From the NCBI RefSeq assembly GCF_900109555.1, contig NZ_FNZV01000002.1:310001-374000 (forward strand): 64,000 bases of DNA, given 5' to 3'. Shown in pieces: positions 54,821 to 63,574 of this stretch. The notes under the pieces are model-generated. The model saw only the letters and a program-made list of their open reading frames with translations. It had not been told where the DNA came from and made no database searches. Every line of letters starts with the position of its first letter. The stretch's first letter is position 1. This DNA is from Pacificibacter marinus (GTDB lineage: Bacteria; Pseudomonadota; Alphaproteobacteria; Rhodobacterales; Rhodobacteraceae). Both the position numbers and the translations under genes were made by a program.

Positions 54821-55972
54821 TCAGGTCGCGCTTTGGCTTAAGGCGGACATGAAATCCGCCCAAAGATCTTCTGCATCTTCCAACCCAAGGCTCATACGAA
54901 CCAAGTTGGGTGAGACGCCAAATGCTTGCATCGAGTTTTTCTCGCCAGCCTGTGCGAGCCCGACGCGGGCTGGTAGGATTAGGCTTTCAAAGCCGCCCCA
55001 GCTGACGCCCAGTCTGAAATGCTTCAGTGCATCACAAAACTTTGGAATGTCGACATTATCGTTAAACTCAATGGATATAAGTCCACTTCGCCCAGTCAGT
55101 CCGGGCACTTCATTTGCACCTGGGCTATTGATTTTTACGACTTGCGGCACTGCGGCCAAGCGATCGACAAACAGGTTCGCCGTTGCCTGATGCTGCATCA
55201 TGCGGGCATTTAAAGTGCGCAATCCTCGGGTCAGCAGAAAGGCCTCAAAAGGTGCAAGCTTTGCGCCCAAAAGCGATAAGGTCAGATCACGGATGCGGGC
55301 GATGTGGGGTTGGGATGATACCACGACGCCCGCAACCGTATCCGAATGACCCGAGATATATTTCGATGCCGAGTGGATGACGATGTCGATACCGAGAGTT
55401 AAGGGGCGTTGAAAGACGGGGCTTGCCCATGAATTGTCGATCATCGTGAGCGTGCCGTGCCGCTTTGCAAGCTGCGCAACTTTTGGAAGGTTTAGTGGGG
55501 TGAAAATGACCGAACTGGGGCTCTCAAGAAAAGCAATTCCCACACCCGCTAATAGATCTTCATTGTTCTCAAATTCTGCTGCTGAGTGATAGCTGATCTC
55601 TACACCGAAAGGGCGCAAAATGCGTTCCATAAACCGGTAGGTATCGGGATAAACATGTTCAACGCAGGCAATGCGATCCCCTGGCTTTAGGAATGCGAGC
55701 AGAGTTGACGAAATCGCAGCAATTCCTGACGCAAACCCAACGGCGGCTTCGCCGTGTTCCGCCTTCGCCATCAGCCCCTCAAATGCAGCGACTGTCGGGT
55801 TTTGAATTCGTGTGTAGATCGCTTGGTTTGTGCGACCAGCCATGCGATCTTCAAAGTCTTTGTAGGTGTCAAATGAGAAAAGCGAAGTCTGTACGATTGG
55901 CGGCGTGATTGCCCCACTTGAGTCTGACAAAACTTCGGCCATCAACGTGGAAATGTTCTGGTCATTCATCAT
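54821..55972 (-). CDS. Cys/Met-metabolism PLP-dependent enzyme
   Basis: A 383-residue fold-type I PLP enzyme of the cystathionine gamma-synthase/beta-lyase family. The PLP Lys is in HSASKYISGHSD (near residue 205), the phosphate site is FASGIAAIS, the Asp contact is TMIDNSWASP, and YTRIQNPTVAAFE holds the Tyr/Arg pair from the neighbouring subunit. It starts at ATG 55972, overlapping the gntR stop (ATGA), and lies 46 bp before the sugar binding-protein gene. Finding such an enzyme inside a sugar ABC operon is unusual and hints at a sulfur- or amino-containing substrate. Confidence 0.88.
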   Translation of the reverse strand: MMNDQNISTLMAEVLSDSSGAITPPIVQTSLFSFDTYKDFEDRMAGRTNQAIYTRIQNPTVAAFEGLMAKAEHGEAAVGFASGIAAISSTLLAFLKPGDRIACVEHVYPDTYRFMERILRPFGVEISYHSAAEFENNEDLLAGVGIAFLESPSSVIFTPLNLPKVAQLAKRHGTLTMIDNSWASPVFQRPLTLGIDIVIHSASKYISGHSDTVAGVVVSSQPHIARIRDLTLSLLGAKLAPFEAFLLTRGLRTLNARMMQHQATANLFVDRLAAVPQVVKINSPGANEVPGLTGRSGLISIEFNDNVDIPKFCDALKHFRLGVSWGGFESLILPARVGLAQAGEKNSMQAFGVSPNLVRMSLGLEDAEDLWADFMSALSQSAT

Positions 55973-56727
55973 GACTGCTCCTCCATGACTTCACGCACTT
56001 CGGCTTCGACCATGTCCATAATTTGCTCCATATACGCGATTGCGATTTTGACTTCGCCAGCAACGATTGCTTTGGCAAGCGGCAGGTGTAACGGGATCGT
56101 CGCTTGTCCTAGGTGGGCACGCCCAAAAGGGGCCTCGTAGATGGCGTTGAACCCGTCTTGGATTTGCCGGATTAATTGCTCAAACAGAGGATTCCCTGAG
56201 GCTTCATAAATTGTGATGTGAAAACCATGGTCTGCCGTGCGCCAGTCTTCACCGGCCTCATAAACCGCTATCAGCTCTGTTGCGCGCGCCAAAATCACAC
56301 GGCCCTGTTGTTCGGTCACGTTTCGGCAAGCAACCCTGACGACTTCAATTTCAAGTGGGCGACGCACAGCGTGGGTTCTCAAAAGGCTTTCGGCTTCCAG
56401 TTTCAACGTCAATGGCATGTGAAGATCATTGGATGAGACTTCAGCAGCAAGGCGCGTTCCAGCTTTCTTATTGCGGGTCACAATTCCCATATTTTGCCAT
56501 GCAATAAGCGCCTCACGTACTTTCGAACGCCCAACATTGAGTTTTTTCGCGATCTCGATCTCTGGTGGAAGCCTGTCACCAATGCCAAGACCGGCGCGTT
56601 CGATCATCAGCGTCAGTGCCTCAAGGACATCTCTGCCGTTTTCCGACGCGACAAGGTGTTCAAGCATTTCGGCGTCTATGGGCTTAATTTTTGAAGCGGA
56701 AACTTTGCTCACTCTTCTTCTTTCCAA
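55969..56727 (-). CDS. GntR/FadR-family (FCD) regulator of the island operon
   Basis: A 252-residue regulator. The winged helix (GDRLPPEIEIAKKLNVGRSKVREALIAWQNMGIVTRNKKAGT, near residues 52-93) is followed by an FCD effector domain with helix residues RTADHGFHITIYEASGNPLFEQLI. It is the first gene of the eight-gene operon and faces the strong palindrome at 56747-56794, so autorepression with relief by the transported sugar or a metabolite is likely. Confidence 0.9.
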   Translation of the reverse strand: MERRRVSKVSASKIKPIDAEMLEHLVASENGRDVLEALTLMIERAGLGIGDRLPPEIEIAKKLNVGRSKVREALIAWQNMGIVTRNKKAGTRLAAEVSSNDLHMPLTLKLEAESLLRTHAVRRPLEIEVVRVACRNVTEQQGRVILARATELIAVYEAGEDWRTADHGFHITIYEASGNPLFEQLIRQIQDGFNAIYEAPFGRAHLGQATIPLHLPLAKAIVAGEVKIAIAYMEQIMDMVEAEVREVMEEQS

Positions 56728-56746
56728 ATAGTTATTTTCTAAATGC

Positions 56747-56794
56747 TATATTTAATGTCATACATAATCAACATAATGTATGACATTAAATATA
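56747..56794. promoter_or_regulatory. Operator of the GntR-led operon, 19-bp perfect inverted repeat
   Basis: TATATTTAATGTCATACAT and its exact reverse complement are separated by 10 bp, 20 bp upstream of the gntR start. Each arm contains TGTCATACA or TGTATGACA, which fit the GT-N3-AC core of FadR-subfamily operators, so two dimer sites may lie head to head. Confidence 0.8.
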
Positions 56795-56822
56795 TAATAA
56801 AAACAATACATTGAAAAATTCA

Positions 56823-56842
56823 CCTGTCAAAAAGTTGACAGG
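56823..56842. repeat. Small perfect inverted repeat beside the transposase remnant
   Basis: CCTGTCAA / TTGACAGG with an AAAG loop. The right arm contains TTGACA. It may be a promoter-operator or an insertion-sequence end; which is not clear. Confidence 0.45.
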
Positions 56843-56914
56843 CGGAAGCAGAAAATATGATGAGACAGTGCCTGGAACTGATTCAATTTACCTGTGAGTG
56901 CAGGGGGATTGGCG

Positions 56915-57439
56915 ATGATGGGACCGAAGCAAGAGGCGCAAGGCGCGTTGTTTTATGAATTCTCGCTTGAAGATCATGTGTCTCAAGTCCACCTGCTACG
57001 CTCGATTGACCGGTTTGTGGATTTGGGCGACATTAGCCAGTATCTCGCGGACTTCTAAAGCCACACCGGTCGTCCCTCCATCGATCCTGAGCTGCTGATC
57101 CGCATGCTGTTGGTGGGTTATTGCTTTGGCTTCAGGTCTGAACGTCGGCTGTGCGAAGAGGTGCATCTGAACCTCGCGTACCACTGGTTTTTCCACCACG
57201 ACTTGTCTGATCCAGTGTCAAATCATTCGACCTTTTCCAAGAATAGGCATGGGCGTTTTCGGGAAAGCAAACTGCTGCGGCATCTGTTCGAAAAGACCGT
57301 CGTGCGGTGCATTGCAGATGGTTTGGTAAGCGGCCAGCGGCTTGCGGCAGATGCCGGTTTGATCGAAGCGGACGCCAATAAACAGAACTCTATAGAAAAG
57401 AATCGCTTTGGTGAATCTTGTCATAGAAAAGCCATTTGA
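56915..57439 (+). pseudogene. IS1182-family transposase remnant, nonsense and truncated
   Basis: MMGPKQEAQGALFYEFSLED, LLRSIDRFVDLGDISQYL, GRPSIDPELLIRMLLVGYCFG and RSERRLCEEVHLNLAYHWFF are the start of IS1182-type transposases. An in-frame TAA interrupts codon 48 (57056-57058), where a Tyr or similar codon is expected. After LIEADANKQN the frame runs into unrelated sequence and stops at 57439, so about the last 60% of the gene is missing. It cannot make an active transposase. Confidence 0.85.
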
Positions 57440-57584
57440 AGTCGTTTTTAATAATCAGGCGTGACAGCGAAATCCTGTATTATTTGAGGAAGTGTAAATG
57501 TCGAATAATTTCGAACAAAAAATTTAATCTGGAACGAAAGCTCTTCGCGAAGATGGATTGGGTCAGAATGGTGGGGAATACTTC

Positions 57585-58279
57585 ATGCCCGATGTTGATA
57601 CCATTGAGCACGTTCACGTACCTTTGCCAGCGGCCACAGTAATCATGCGACGTCTATATTGGCTCACCAACATTGTTGCCAGCTTAGGGGGTATCGGTTT
57701 TTGCATCCATAACGCCAAGCGTGAATTATTTAATGCAGGACCAGATGCATTTGCAATTAGGCTTTATTCATCGTCTTAGTTTGGGCTATTTTATGTGCTG
57801 TCTTGTTACTCATCGGGTATGCTGTGTGTATAGTTCTCTTTTCTATTTCATCCTCAATTTTAATAACGTCTATTCGAAAGAATTATCTGCGTGTGTTGAA
57901 CGATGATTTTGCTTCGTCTCCTACACAAGTTCTCGAGCTTGGCGGCTTGGTATCTAATTTCGCTTTTTATGCGCTGGATTCAAATTCCCGCATGCCGTTT
58001 CAGTATGGTGCAAAAACGAAGTGGAATGTCGAGGCTGTGCCGCTTTCAATGGTGCAACGCTTCGAACACCTAACGAAAACATCGACTACGATCAACACAA
58101 GCCAGAACAGCTCTGGTAAGTTGTCATCGACAGCCAGCAGCAACACGCAAAACTCGTTGCGATTTCACATCATAGACTCAAATGGACGCCCACAACAGTT
58201 TGTCGTCCCCTTTGGTAATAAAGAAACCGAGTTGCAGGACTGGATTACTGAACTGAACTACATCACATCCAAAGGTTAA
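57585..58279 (+). pseudogene. Unrecognised membrane protein, probably frameshifted
   Basis: Two overlapping frames look like one gene. The first (ATG 57585, GGTGGGGA before it) reads MPDVDTIEHVHVPLPAATV and stops at 57779. The second has no ATG or in-frame start before its long hydrophobic stretch (VLVWAILCAVLLLIGYAVCI, 57773 on) and continues to 58279. Joining them by a shift near 57761 gives about 230 residues with a membrane helix and a soluble C-terminal domain rich in Ser/Asn. The family is not recognised. It may instead be two short genes with a TTG start at 57803. Confidence 0.45.
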
Positions 58280-58297
58280 TCCTGCGGCGAAAATGCC

Positions 58298-58510
58298 CAG
58301 CTTCGGTGTGCGTTTATCATCCAGCTTATAGCCATCCTCGGCCATGTCATAAAGCCAGACGTTTTCGGTGCCGCTGCTGTTGGTTTTGGTAAAGATCACG
58401 ATGGCGCAGGACACGCCCGCATCGGGGCGGAACACGCCCGACGGCAATTTGATGATCGCCTAAAACTGGTGATCCTTGACCAGCATGCGACCGATCTCTT
58501 TGACGCTCTG
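58298..58510 (-). pseudogene. Fragment of a type I restriction-modification methylase (hsdM)
   Basis: The minus strand reads VKEIGRMLVKDHQF, a TAG at 58462-58460, then [20 protein letters not shown] and [30 protein letters not shown]. This matches the part of HsdM after its NPPF catalytic motif (LPSGVF-xPYAGVSTAIL and the VWFYD-x-DG segment). Both the N-terminal methylase core and the C-terminus are missing, and no hsdS or hsdR is near. It is a scrap left by deletion. Confidence 0.75.
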
Positions 58511-58864
58511 TGCTATATACAGGTCTATCACTTTAGAAAGAGTTTCAGTGTCGCGCTTTTTTGATAAGTCTTCAAAATCTGCGGTGTTGATTTCTTTCAT
58601 GCGCTTTGCATGTCAATTTTTAGCTGTTGCAAGTTTGTCAAAAGAGCGTGCTTCACGGTAGGCTCATTTACCATTCTTTCGAATGGCAATCTTTGCAACA
58701 TATGATATTGAGCCATTCTTTAGGGTTCGTTTTTGTATCTGCGCCATCTGGACAACTCATCTTGCTTTTGAACAACTCAAGCTGTTCAAATAGCATTTAA
58801 TGGGCAGAAATAAGCGAAAATAAGCTCTGTTGCGAGTGACTGATAAGGATGTGATATTGTAAAT
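58511..58864. other. Intergenic region before dusA
   Basis: No complete gene is supported. A minus-strand frame of 46 codons (58600-58460) runs into the hsdM scrap and stops at its TAG. The last 52 bp before dusA are the right copy of the repeated dusA leader. Confidence 0.4.
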
Positions 58865-59857
58865 ATGAAAAACAAATCAACAGCTTGCAATGCGTCACGC
58901 CTGTCCGTTGCACCCATGATGGATTGGACAGATCGACATTGCCGGACCTTCCACAGATTGATGTCACATCATGCTCTTTTGTACACAGAAATGGTTACAG
59001 CACCTGCTTTGGTACGCGGCGGTGCGCGGCATTTGTTGACGTTCTCAAACCAAGAACACCCTGTGGCGGTGCAGCTTGGTGGCTCTGATCCTGTTGAATT
59101 GGCAGAAGCGACAAAGATGTGTTGCGATGAGGGCTATGACGAGGTGAACCTCAATGTCGGCTGCCCCTCTGATCGGGTGCAATCGGGCGCTTTTGGCGCG
59201 ATTTTGATGAGAGATCCTGATCTTGTGGCGCGTTGTGTTAGCGCAATGCGCGCAGTGTCTTCCGTCGATGTGACAGTGAAATGTCGTATCGGCGTGGATG
59301 ATCAAGTTGCCGAAGATATCCTGCCGGATTTCCTAACAAAGATGCAATCTGCTGGCGTGACGCGGCTGACCATTCATGCGCGCAAGGCATGGTTGCAAGG
59401 GCTGTCGCCAAAGGAAAATCGCGATATTCCGCCGCTGGATTATGATCTGGTACATGCGATGAAACGTGCTTTTCCCGATTTGCATCTGTCGATCAATGGC
59501 GGGATTGCGACCGAGGAAGCAATGCTTGAACAGCTTGACGTAATGGACGGTGTTATGGTGGGGCGCGCGGCCTATTATCAGCCGTATGACATTTTGGGCA
59601 ATGCTGATGCTTTGATTTACGGCGATACGCGTACCCCGCTGAGCCGTGCGGAAATTGTCTTTGCTATGCAAGAATATATCGAGCGCCATCTGAGTGGTGG
59701 TGGCAAGCTTGGACAGGTCACACGACATATGCTTGGTCTGTTTGCGGGCCAACCGGGTGCGCGGCGCTGGAGGCGCATTTTGTCAGAAGGAGCCCCACGT
59801 GAGGGCGCTGATTTTGCTTTGGTACATGAGGCGCTTAAAGCCGTCGAAGCCGTTTAA
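58865..59857 (+). CDS. dusA: tRNA-dihydrouridine(20/20a) synthase
   Basis: A 330-residue FMN enzyme that reduces uridine 20/20a in the tRNA D-loop. It shows the FMN-site start SVAPMMDWTDRHCR, catalytic Cys100 in NVGCPSDRVQSGAFGA, VKCRIGVDD, HARKAWLQGLSPKENR and SINGGI, all typical of DusA rather than DusB/C. ATG 58865 follows an ATAAGGATGTG site. The 5' end is the right boundary of the proposed island; the coding sequence itself is intact. Confidence 0.95.
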   Translation: MKNKSTACNASRLSVAPMMDWTDRHCRTFHRLMSHHALLYTEMVTAPALVRGGARHLLTFSNQEHPVAVQLGGSDPVELAEATKMCCDEGYDEVNLNVGCPSDRVQSGAFGAILMRDPDLVARCVSAMRAVSSVDVTVKCRIGVDDQVAEDILPDFLTKMQSAGVTRLTIHARKAWLQGLSPKENRDIPPLDYDLVHAMKRAFPDLHLSINGGIATEEAMLEQLDVMDGVMVGRAAYYQPYDILGNADALIYGDTRTPLSRAEIVFAMQEYIERHLSGGGKLGQVTRHMLGLFAGQPGARRWRRILSEGAPREGADFALVHEALKAVEAV

Positions 59858-59877
59858 AAACAATAATAGCTATGGAG

Positions 59878-59913
59878 AACCGCCCCCGATTTCTGGTTGG
59901 GGGCGGTTTCTTT
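59878..59913 (+). terminator. Rho-independent terminator after dusA
   Basis: AACCGCCCCC / GGGGGCGGTT is a perfect 10-bp stem with an 11-nt loop, followed by TCTTT. It sits between convergent dusA and the efflux pump gene and overlaps the pump stop region. Confidence 0.85.
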
Positions 59914-62900
59914 ATTCTGCGGCGCGAATGTTTGAGGTTTTGTCTTTGCTTACGGCTGGGTTTGTCGTTTCCGCTTTGGTCGACGTCTCGGGCAGATCGC
60001 CGTCTTGTTCGCTGTCGCTTTGCGCAAAGGGTTCCATTTCAAGGCCCCATACAAATTCGGGACTACGCGCGCGCTTGGCTTCGCGCGCCAAAGTAAAGTC
60101 GCGGGCGGTCTGGCCTTGTCGGCCAGCCATCGCGGCAAGACGCATGAAGATATAGCGCAAAATGACCCAAGCCCAAACCCGCAAGGCCAGCATGGCGGGG
60201 GTAAAGATCAACGTCAAAACTGTCGCAATCCCAAGCCCAAACACCACAGCTGTGGCAAGGTTTGTCCAAAAGGCAGCCGTCGGCGAATTGATCGAATAGC
60301 CACCACTGATAAAGTCCAGTGATAGTCCAAACATCATCGGTGTCAGACCCGCCATGGTTGTGATCGTGGTCAAAAGTACCGGACGAATGCGGTCTTCTGC
60401 GGTGCGCACGATGGCATCAATGCGCGGCATAAAGCGCGAGTATTCTTGATAGGTGTCGATCAAAACAATGTTGTTGTTCACCACAATTCCCGCCAATGCC
60501 ACGATGCCTGTGCCCGTCATGATCATGCCGAATGTCATGTCCATCACCAAGAGGCCCACAAGAACCCCCGCGACTGACATCACCACGGCCATAAGCACCA
60601 AAACCGAGTTGTAAAACGAATTGAACTGCGCCAGCAAAATGATGAACATCAAAGCCAGAGCTGCGCCAAACGCCTTGCCCAAAAAGGCACCTGTCTCGCG
60701 TTGCTCTTCGTCGTCACCGGTCCATTCCCATGTGATGCCTTCGGGCAAAGGGGTTTCGGTATCGAGCCATTCGGTCAGAGTTTCGATGCGTTCTGAGGGG
60801 GTGATTGTGATGCCGTCTTCGGTTTCTAGGTCAGAATCAACGCCCGCTTTCACATCATAGTAGCGCTTTTGGTCGATGCGATCGATTTGCGCCAATTTCG
60901 CCACCGGTTCGCGTGTGATGAAATTGGACAACGGCACCAGCCCGCCTGATGTGCGTACTTTTAGACTGTCCAAAGTGGACATTACGCGGTCTTTTTCCGG
61001 TAAACGCACGCGAATGTCGATTTCTTCGTCAGACGATGGCACGCGCATTGTGTCCAGCGTGATCCCGCGTGTGACCAGTTGCACCATGGCCCCCACTGTG
61101 GCCACATCCGCGCCATAACGGCCCGCTTTTGCGACATCTACATTGATTTGCCAGTCGATGCCGGGCAGGGGGCGGGTGTCTTCGATATCGGTCAAGGCCT
61201 TGGTGGTGTCAAATTTTTCCCGCACGATTTGTGTGGCGGTTTCCAGCGTTGCGAAATCATCGCCCATCAAGCGCAAATGCACTGGTTTGGCTGACGCAGG
61301 TCCGCCGGACAGGGCAAAAATTTCAACAAAGATGCCAGGGATTTGGTCAAGCCGCTCTTGCAGTTGTTCCAAAACCAAAGTGCCGTTGTATTGCTCAGAG
61401 ACATGGGTGTTTTCAAAAAACAAGAACCCGTCTTCGGTCACCGTTGGGCGTTGATCCCATGGGATCAGTTCGACTTGGATTTGGCCGATGGTGTCACGGG
61501 GGCCTTCGCCACCGCCGGTGTTTGCGTTCAGGCCACCTGAGCCAGCAAAGGCAAAGGCGTTGTCGACCCCGACTTGGGTGAGCACGATGTCTTCGGCTTG
61601 GCGCACCAAAGCGTCTTTTTCATCAAGCGATAGGTTGCCCCGCGCCTGCACGTATACGATGGCTTGTTCGGGTTCTGTGTCGGCAAAGAATTCGACGCCT
61701 TTGTTGTTGGCCCCGTAATATCCGAAAATGCTGACGACGGCAAAGATTACTGCCGCGATGGTGACGACTGGCATGACGGGGTTGCCAGCAATCGCATAGG
61801 TGAACCAGCCAAAAGCAGAGCGTTTGTAGCCCGCGTTGATTTTCTTTTCTTTCTTGTCTCGTGCGACCGCGGCCAAGGTGATGCCGGACAGGGACGACCC
61901 GATCAAGAACAGCACGCCCCCTAGGATCAATCCGACGGGGCCGTCTGGTGCTGTGCCGCCAAACAAGTAACCCGGGTTCATCATTTGGCGCAGGGATATG
62001 AAGACCAAATAGGTCGACGGCACGACCAAAATGGCGCGCACAAACCATGGCAGACGCGCTTTGAGAAACGCAGAACTGCGATCAAACAGGCGTGAAATAC
62101 GGCCCGACACACCGCCCATAACAGGCAGATAAATCAGTGCGACGATTAAAGACGCAGACAGTACGAAAATGATGGTGACAGGCAGCATGCCCATGAATTG
62201 GCCCGCAACACCGGGCCAAAATAGCATCGGCAAAAAGGCACAAAGCGTGGTCGCGGTTGAGGACACAATCGGCCAAAACATACGTTTAGCGGCTTCAACA
62301 AAGGCGGCCATCGGGCCGTGGCCTTCGTCCATTTTGCGGTCGGCGTATTCCACCACCACAATCGCGCCATCCACCAACATGCCCACGGCCAAAATCAGGC
62401 CGAACATAACGATGTTGGAAATGGTGATCCCCATAAGGCCCAACAGAATGAAACAGAGCAAGAATGAAGTTGGAATGGCAAAGCCAACCAACAGCGCAGA
62501 TCGAATGCCAAGCGATGCCAAAACCACGATCATCACCAGTGCAATGGCGGTCAAAACCGAGCCTTCAAGCTGGCTGACCATCGACGCGACCTGTGTGGAT
62601 TGATCGTTTGAGGTGCCCACATTGATAGCGTTTTGCAAGGTTTGCGGCCATGTGGCGACTTCGGCACCGACTTCGGTTTTGATCAGATCAACAGTATCAA
62701 TGATCGGAAAACCTTTGCGTTTGACGACTTGCAGCGCAACACTGTCGACACCGTTAAAGCGCGCGGTGCCTTCGCGATCTTCAAAGGTCAAATGGATAGA
62801 CGCCAGATCGCCCAGCGTGATAACACGGTCGCCATTCACTTTGACTGGCAGCCCCATCACATCGCGTTGATCATCAAAGGACGCGGGAATTTTGACAGAA

Positions 62901-63574
62901 AATGTGCCTGTTGGGGTGGTCACTTCGCCCGCAGCAACCAATTGGTTGTTTTGCGTCACAACTTGGATCAATTCGGCGGCTGTGACGTTATAGGCTTCGA
63001 GTCGCAAGGGATCGATTGTGACCTCAAGCATTTCATCGCGATTGCCTGTGAGCTGAGCGCTGAGAATGGGCTCAAGTCCCTCAAGTCTGTCTTGCAGTTT
63101 TTTGGCGTATTGTACCAAGGTGCGTTCGGGCACTTCGCCCGTTAGATTGACAATCAGAATGGGAAATTCAGAAAAGTTGATTTCGTTGATCGAGTAATTG
63201 TCGGCCCCATCGGGGAATTTACCTTCGACACGCGTCATCCGGTCCCGAACGTCGGCCATGATTTGGCTTTTGTCCCAGCCAAATTCAAACTGCAAGGCCA
63301 GACCTGCATAGCCTTCGGCAGCGGTGCCCGACATTACATCCAGACCGTCCAGATCCGACATTTCGGTTTCCATCGGCTTAACCAAAAGCCGTTCGCTGTC
63401 TTCAGCGGAAATTCCAGGAAAGGGAACGGACACAAATAGGGCAGGGATTTCAATGTCAGGTTCGCCCTCTTTGGGCAGGCTGATATAGGCGGCGGTCCCA
63501 AGCACAAGCGTGAGCGCGATAAACGCCATGATCATGCGGGCGCGTTCACCGGCCCAGTCGACGATCCCAGTCAT
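59912..63574 (-). CDS. RND efflux transporter permease subunit
   Basis: A 1220-residue AcrB-type proton-driven pump. TM1 is at about 14-32, followed by the large periplasmic loop starting LPKEGEPDIEIPALFVSVPFPG. The TM4 relay reads VGMLVDGAIVVVEYADR, with one Asp where AcrB has two. The second half repeats the layout with GIVALAGIVVNNNIVLIDTYQEY. It is about 180 residues longer than AcrB because of an extra segment between the halves (about residues 495-600, including hydrophobic AILVVPSTYLVFISL and GLILGGVLFLIGSSL) and a charged cytoplasmic tail. Its start overlaps the stop of the adaptor gene (ATGA). Confidence 0.92.
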   Translation of the reverse strand: MTGIVDWAGERARMIMAFIALTLVLGTAAYISLPKEGEPDIEIPALFVSVPFPGISAEDSERLLVKPMETEMSDLDGLDVMSGTAAEGYAGLALQFEFGWDKSQIMADVRDRMTRVEGKFPDGADNYSINEINFSEFPILIVNLTGEVPERTLVQYAKKLQDRLEGLEPILSAQLTGNRDEMLEVTIDPLRLEAYNVTAAELIQVVTQNNQLVAAGEVTTPTGTFSVKIPASFDDQRDVMGLPVKVNGDRVITLGDLASIHLTFEDREGTARFNGVDSVALQVVKRKGFPIIDTVDLIKTEVGAEVATWPQTLQNAINVGTSNDQSTQVASMVSQLEGSVLTAIALVMIVVLASLGIRSALLVGFAIPTSFLLCFILLGLMGITISNIVMFGLILAVGMLVDGAIVVVEYADRKMDEGHGPMAAFVEAAKRMFWPIVSSTATTLCAFLPMLFWPGVAGQFMGMLPVTIIFVLSASLIVALIYLPVMGGVSGRISRLFDRSSAFLKARLPWFVRAILVVPSTYLVFISLRQMMNPGYLFGGTAPDGPVGLILGGVLFLIGSSLSGITLAAVARDKKEKKINAGYKRSAFGWFTYAIAGNPVMPVVTIAAVIFAVVSIFGYYGANNKGVEFFADTEPEQAIVYVQARGNLSLDEKDALVRQAEDIVLTQVGVDNAFAFAGSGGLNANTGGGEGPRDTIGQIQVELIPWDQRPTVTEDGFLFFENTHVSEQYNGTLVLEQLQERLDQIPGIFVEIFALSGGPASAKPVHLRLMGDDFATLETATQIVREKFDTTKALTDIEDTRPLPGIDWQINVDVAKAGRYGADVATVGAMVQLVTRGITLDTMRVPSSDEEIDIRVRLPEKDRVMSTLDSLKVRTSGGLVPLSNFITREPVAKLAQIDRIDQKRYYDVKAGVDSDLETEDGITITPSERIETLTEWLDTETPLPEGITWEWTGDDEEQRETGAFLGKAFGAALALMFIILLAQFNSFYNSVLVLMAVVMSVAGVLVGLLVMDMTFGMIMTGTGIVALAGIVVNNNIVLIDTYQEYSRFMPRIDAIVRTAEDRIRPVLLTTITTMAGLTPMMFGLSLDFISGGYSINSPTAAFWTNLATAVVFGLGIATVLTLIFTPAMLALRVWAWVILRYIFMRLAAMAGRQGQTARDFTLAREAKRARSPEFVWGLEMEPFAQSDSEQDGDLPETSTKAETTNPAVSKDKTSNIRAAE

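Larger units (their letters stand above)
46691..58915. mobile_element. Putative genomic island at the dusA 5' end
   Basis: The 12.1 kb between the degenerate dusA start and intact dusA is flanked by direct copies of the dusA leader/5' coding region, a known target of a class of tyrosine integrases that restore dusA on insertion. The interior has an operon unrelated to its flanks, a broken IS1182 transposase, a frameshifted membrane protein and an hsdM scrap near the right end. No integrase gene is seen, so the element would be old and decayed. A plain dusA duplication followed by rearrangement is the alternative. Confidence 0.5.

Noticed and set aside
57104-57439. Separate 111-residue transposase gene
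   Set aside because: It is in the same frame as the upstream transposase start and is only the part after the nonsense codon.
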